This document shows, piece after piece, positions 62,293-64,000 of a stretch of DNA of 64,000 nt. Numbering within the stretch: position 1 is the first letter of the stretch; the number at the start of each line of letters is the position of its first letter. The stretch is taken from NCBI GenBank assembly GCA_902489075.1, contig CABTYO010000005.1:1-64000 (forward strand), read 5' to 3'. The notes under the pieces are model-generated. The model saw only the letters and a program-made list of their open reading frames with translations, did no database searches and was not told the origin of the DNA. A program made the position numbers and the translations under genes. The stretch is from an uncultured Faecalicatena sp. (GTDB lineage Bacteria > Bacillota > Clostridia > Lachnospirales > Lachnospiraceae).

Positions 62293-64000
62293 ATGAAAAA
62301 GAGGAGACGGGCACTGTTGTTTGCTGTGGCGATCGCAGTCCTTGCAGCCGTATTTATTCTGTTTTTCGTGCTTTCCGGACAGATCAGCAGGAACCTGGAA
62401 GAAAGTTCTTTTGATTATCTGTACGGATCTACAGAAATCATACGGCGCCAGATCGATACCAGTGTCCGTGAGGATGAACAGAGAATCGTACGTTTTGCAG
62501 ATAAGCTTGTCAGTGCAGACAAGGAAAGTATGGCAGATGAGATGTCCTCTTTTTGCGATTATAATGATTTTACCCATATGTATATTGTGGATAAAGAAGG
62601 AATCGGAATTGATGAAAGAGGAGAACCTTTTGGAATCTCCATGCTGCCGGTCGAGGAACATGCATTAACTGACGGGAAAAAATGGGTGTCAGAAGGATAT
62701 AACAATGAGAATGGATATGAAACGGCTATGTTCGAAGTGCCGATACTGCACGAACACAGGGTGGCAGGAGCCGTTTATGCAGAAGTGGAGATGCAGAAGT
62801 ATTATATGGATGAATTGTTTGCATTTCAGGCAGGGAATGGAAGGGCCTATCTGTTTAACAGAAGCGATGGAAGCTGGGTAATAAAAGGGCCGGTCTCTCA
62901 TCTGATTTCGCTGCAGGACGATTCTGTCTATCATTCGCTGCTGGAGGGAGGGAATTCCGAACAGGTCACAGAAAGCTTCAGACAGACAGTGGAGGAGGGG
63001 AAAACCAGAATTTTTCTTGCAGAGGGAGAAAACGGACCGGTCTATGCCTGTATCATGCCCTGCAAGTATAATGATTTCTGGGAAATGATGACAGTCATCT
63101 CCTCTGAAAAACTTGCCGAACAGAATCAGGTAGCCAATACGCTTTTGTGGATGCTCCGCATGATTTATCTGGTGGGAAGTGTACTGATTCTTTCTGCTTT
63201 ATTTTTCTATATCAAAGAAAAAGAAAAGAAACATATAACAGAGATGAAAGAGCGGATGGAAAGACGGGTACGCACAAAGGAAAGGCGGCTGTCTGAAATT
63301 ACAGTGAGGGAATACAGTTTCCAGATCATTGTGAATCTCGATACGATGGAATGCCGCCAGGAAATCTACCGGGAAGAGGCAGGAAATATCCATGAATTTG
63401 AATGTGGCAGCTATCAGGAAGGTTTTCGTGAATTCTGCCGTAAGGTGGATGGCTGTGACCGGGAACGTGTAGAATCATATCTGGCGCCGGAAAATCTGAC
63501 AGAGGTGTCAGACGCAGAGGTGCTGCCGTCTTTTGATTACCGTCTGACAGAGAATGGCCATACGAGCTGGTATGAATGTATTACTTTTTTCAGTGTAATA
63601 GGAGAAAAAAGGTATGCATATATCATGAACAAAGACGTCACACAGAAGGTGAGGACGCAAAGAAAGCTTGAGGAAGCGAATCAGGCAAAAGGAAGATTTC
63701 TTGCCAATATGTCCCACGATATGCGCACACCGATGAATGCAATCATCGGGACGGCACAGCTCGCCGAGAGAAATCTGGACCAGCCCGAAAGGCTAAGGCA
63801 ATATATGGCTAACATCACCGGGGCGGCAAAGCACCTGCTGAGCCTGATCAACGATGTGCTTGATATGTCTAAGATCGAGAGCGGGAAAATGGTACTGGTG
63901 GAAGATGATTTTTCACTCACAGAAGCAATCGAGCGGATCGATGAAATCATCCGTCCTTTATGTAATACGAAGAAACAGAGATTTGAAGTGGAGAATAAGG
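62293..64000 (+). CDS. Sensor histidine kinase, N-terminal part (window ends inside)
   Basis: The frame starts at 62293 (AAGGAG before ATG) and stays open to the window end, 569 codons. An N-terminal helix (about residues 8-28), an outside sensor of about 250 residues, a second helix (near 295-315), a linker and a PAS-like part come before the HisKA motif with His475 in FLANMSHDMRTPMNAIIG. The HATPase domain begins later. The MNAIIG type is usual in hybrid kinases with a receiver, which would lie outside the window. It is 15 bases after the lipoprotein gene. Confidence 0.88.
   Translation, partial: MKKRRRALLFAVAIAVLAAVFILFFVLSGQISRNLEESSFDYLYGSTEIIRRQIDTSVREDEQRIVRFADKLVSADKESMADEMSSFCDYNDFTHMYIVDKEGIGIDERGEPFGISMLPVEEHALTDGKKWVSEGYNNENGYETAMFEVPILHEHRVAGAVYAEVEMQKYYMDELFAFQAGNGRAYLFNRSDGSWVIKGPVSHLISLQDDSVYHSLLEGGNSEQVTESFRQTVEEGKTRIFLAEGENGPVYACIMPCKYNDFWEMMTVISSEKLAEQNQVANTLLWMLRMIYLVGSVLILSALFFYIKEKEKKHITEMKERMERRVRTKERRLSEITVREYSFQIIVNLDTMECRQEIYREEAGNIHEFECGSYQEGFREFCRKVDGCDRERVESYLAPENLTEVSDAEVLPSFDYRLTENGHTSWYECITFFSVIGEKRYAYIMNKDVTQKVRTQRKLEEANQAKGRFLANMSHDMRTPMNAIIGTAQLAERNLDQPERLRQYMANITGAAKHLLSLINDVLDMSKIESGKMVLVEDDFSLTEAIERIDEIIRPLCNTKKQRFEVENK

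Overview
The window looks like the chromosome of a gut-type anaerobic Firmicute of the Lachnospiraceae (Clostridium cluster XIVa). This is inferred from gene content: secG-rnr-smpB linkage, a Trp T-box, rubredoxin and hemerythrin, paired YhgE/Pip proteins, an O-acetylhomoserine sulfhydrylase, and moderate GC with strong AGGAGG ribosome binding sites. I cannot name the species. No rRNA, CRISPR array or phage is visible. The only stable RNA gene recognised with confidence is tmRNA.

Layout. 1-2240: three long palindromic repeat elements around a MATE exporter gene. 2422-3509: a Nim-like flavoprotein and a hemerythrin. 3.9-9.3 kb: a complete 2-aminoethylphosphonate (AEP) uptake and degradation operon (ATPase, a permease fused in frame to its binding lipoprotein, PhnW, PhnX). 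9.3-14.2 kb: a LemA-like protein, a SleB-type wall hydrolase behind WalR-like boxes, and topB/yitT on the minus strand. 14.3-16.8 kb: enolase, a fourth palindromic element and a YefM/RelE-type toxin-antitoxin pair. 16.8-26.4 kb: secG, rnr, smpB, two Pip proteins, aroD and tmRNA. 26.6-37.1 kb: a phospholipase C-like protein, an MFS carrier, an FtsX-type ABC exporter, a two-component system, hisH-hisF and ung. 37.4-41.1 kb: an ABC exporter cassette with a secreted, membrane-anchored middle protein. 41.1-47.7 kb: redox genes (rubredoxin, thioredoxin reductase-like protein, an arylsulfotransferase-thioredoxin fusion), a Crp/Fnr regulator, a PTS IIC-like protein and an Rrf2 regulator. 47.8-48.9 kb: an AT-rich abortive-infection gene with its own small structured RNA. 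49.1-57.5 kb: metY and a T-box-controlled trp operon in the order D-C-F-B-A-E-G. 57.6-59.9 kb: an AT-rich two-gene AAA ATPase plus TOPRIM-like module, probably a defence system. 60.0-64.0 kb: a small alarmone synthetase, a solute-binding lipoprotein and the start of a large sensor kinase cut off by the window end.

How it works together. The AEP operon can import AEP and convert it through phosphonoacetaldehyde to acetaldehyde and phosphate. The trp operon is read-through controlled by uncharged tRNA-Trp. SmpB and tmRNA form the trans-translation system although the genes lie about 6 kb apart. Two AT-rich islands (Abi plus RNA, AAA plus TOPRIM) flank the metY-trp block and look horizontally acquired.

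Most notable points: (1) the AAA/TOPRIM module at 57.7-59.9 kb; (2) the long hairpin elements whose arms are almost perfectly complementary within a copy but differ between copies; (3) the Abi gene with its promoter-RNA-terminator unit; (4) the permease-lipoprotein fusion. All assignments come from reading the sequence; no searches were run.
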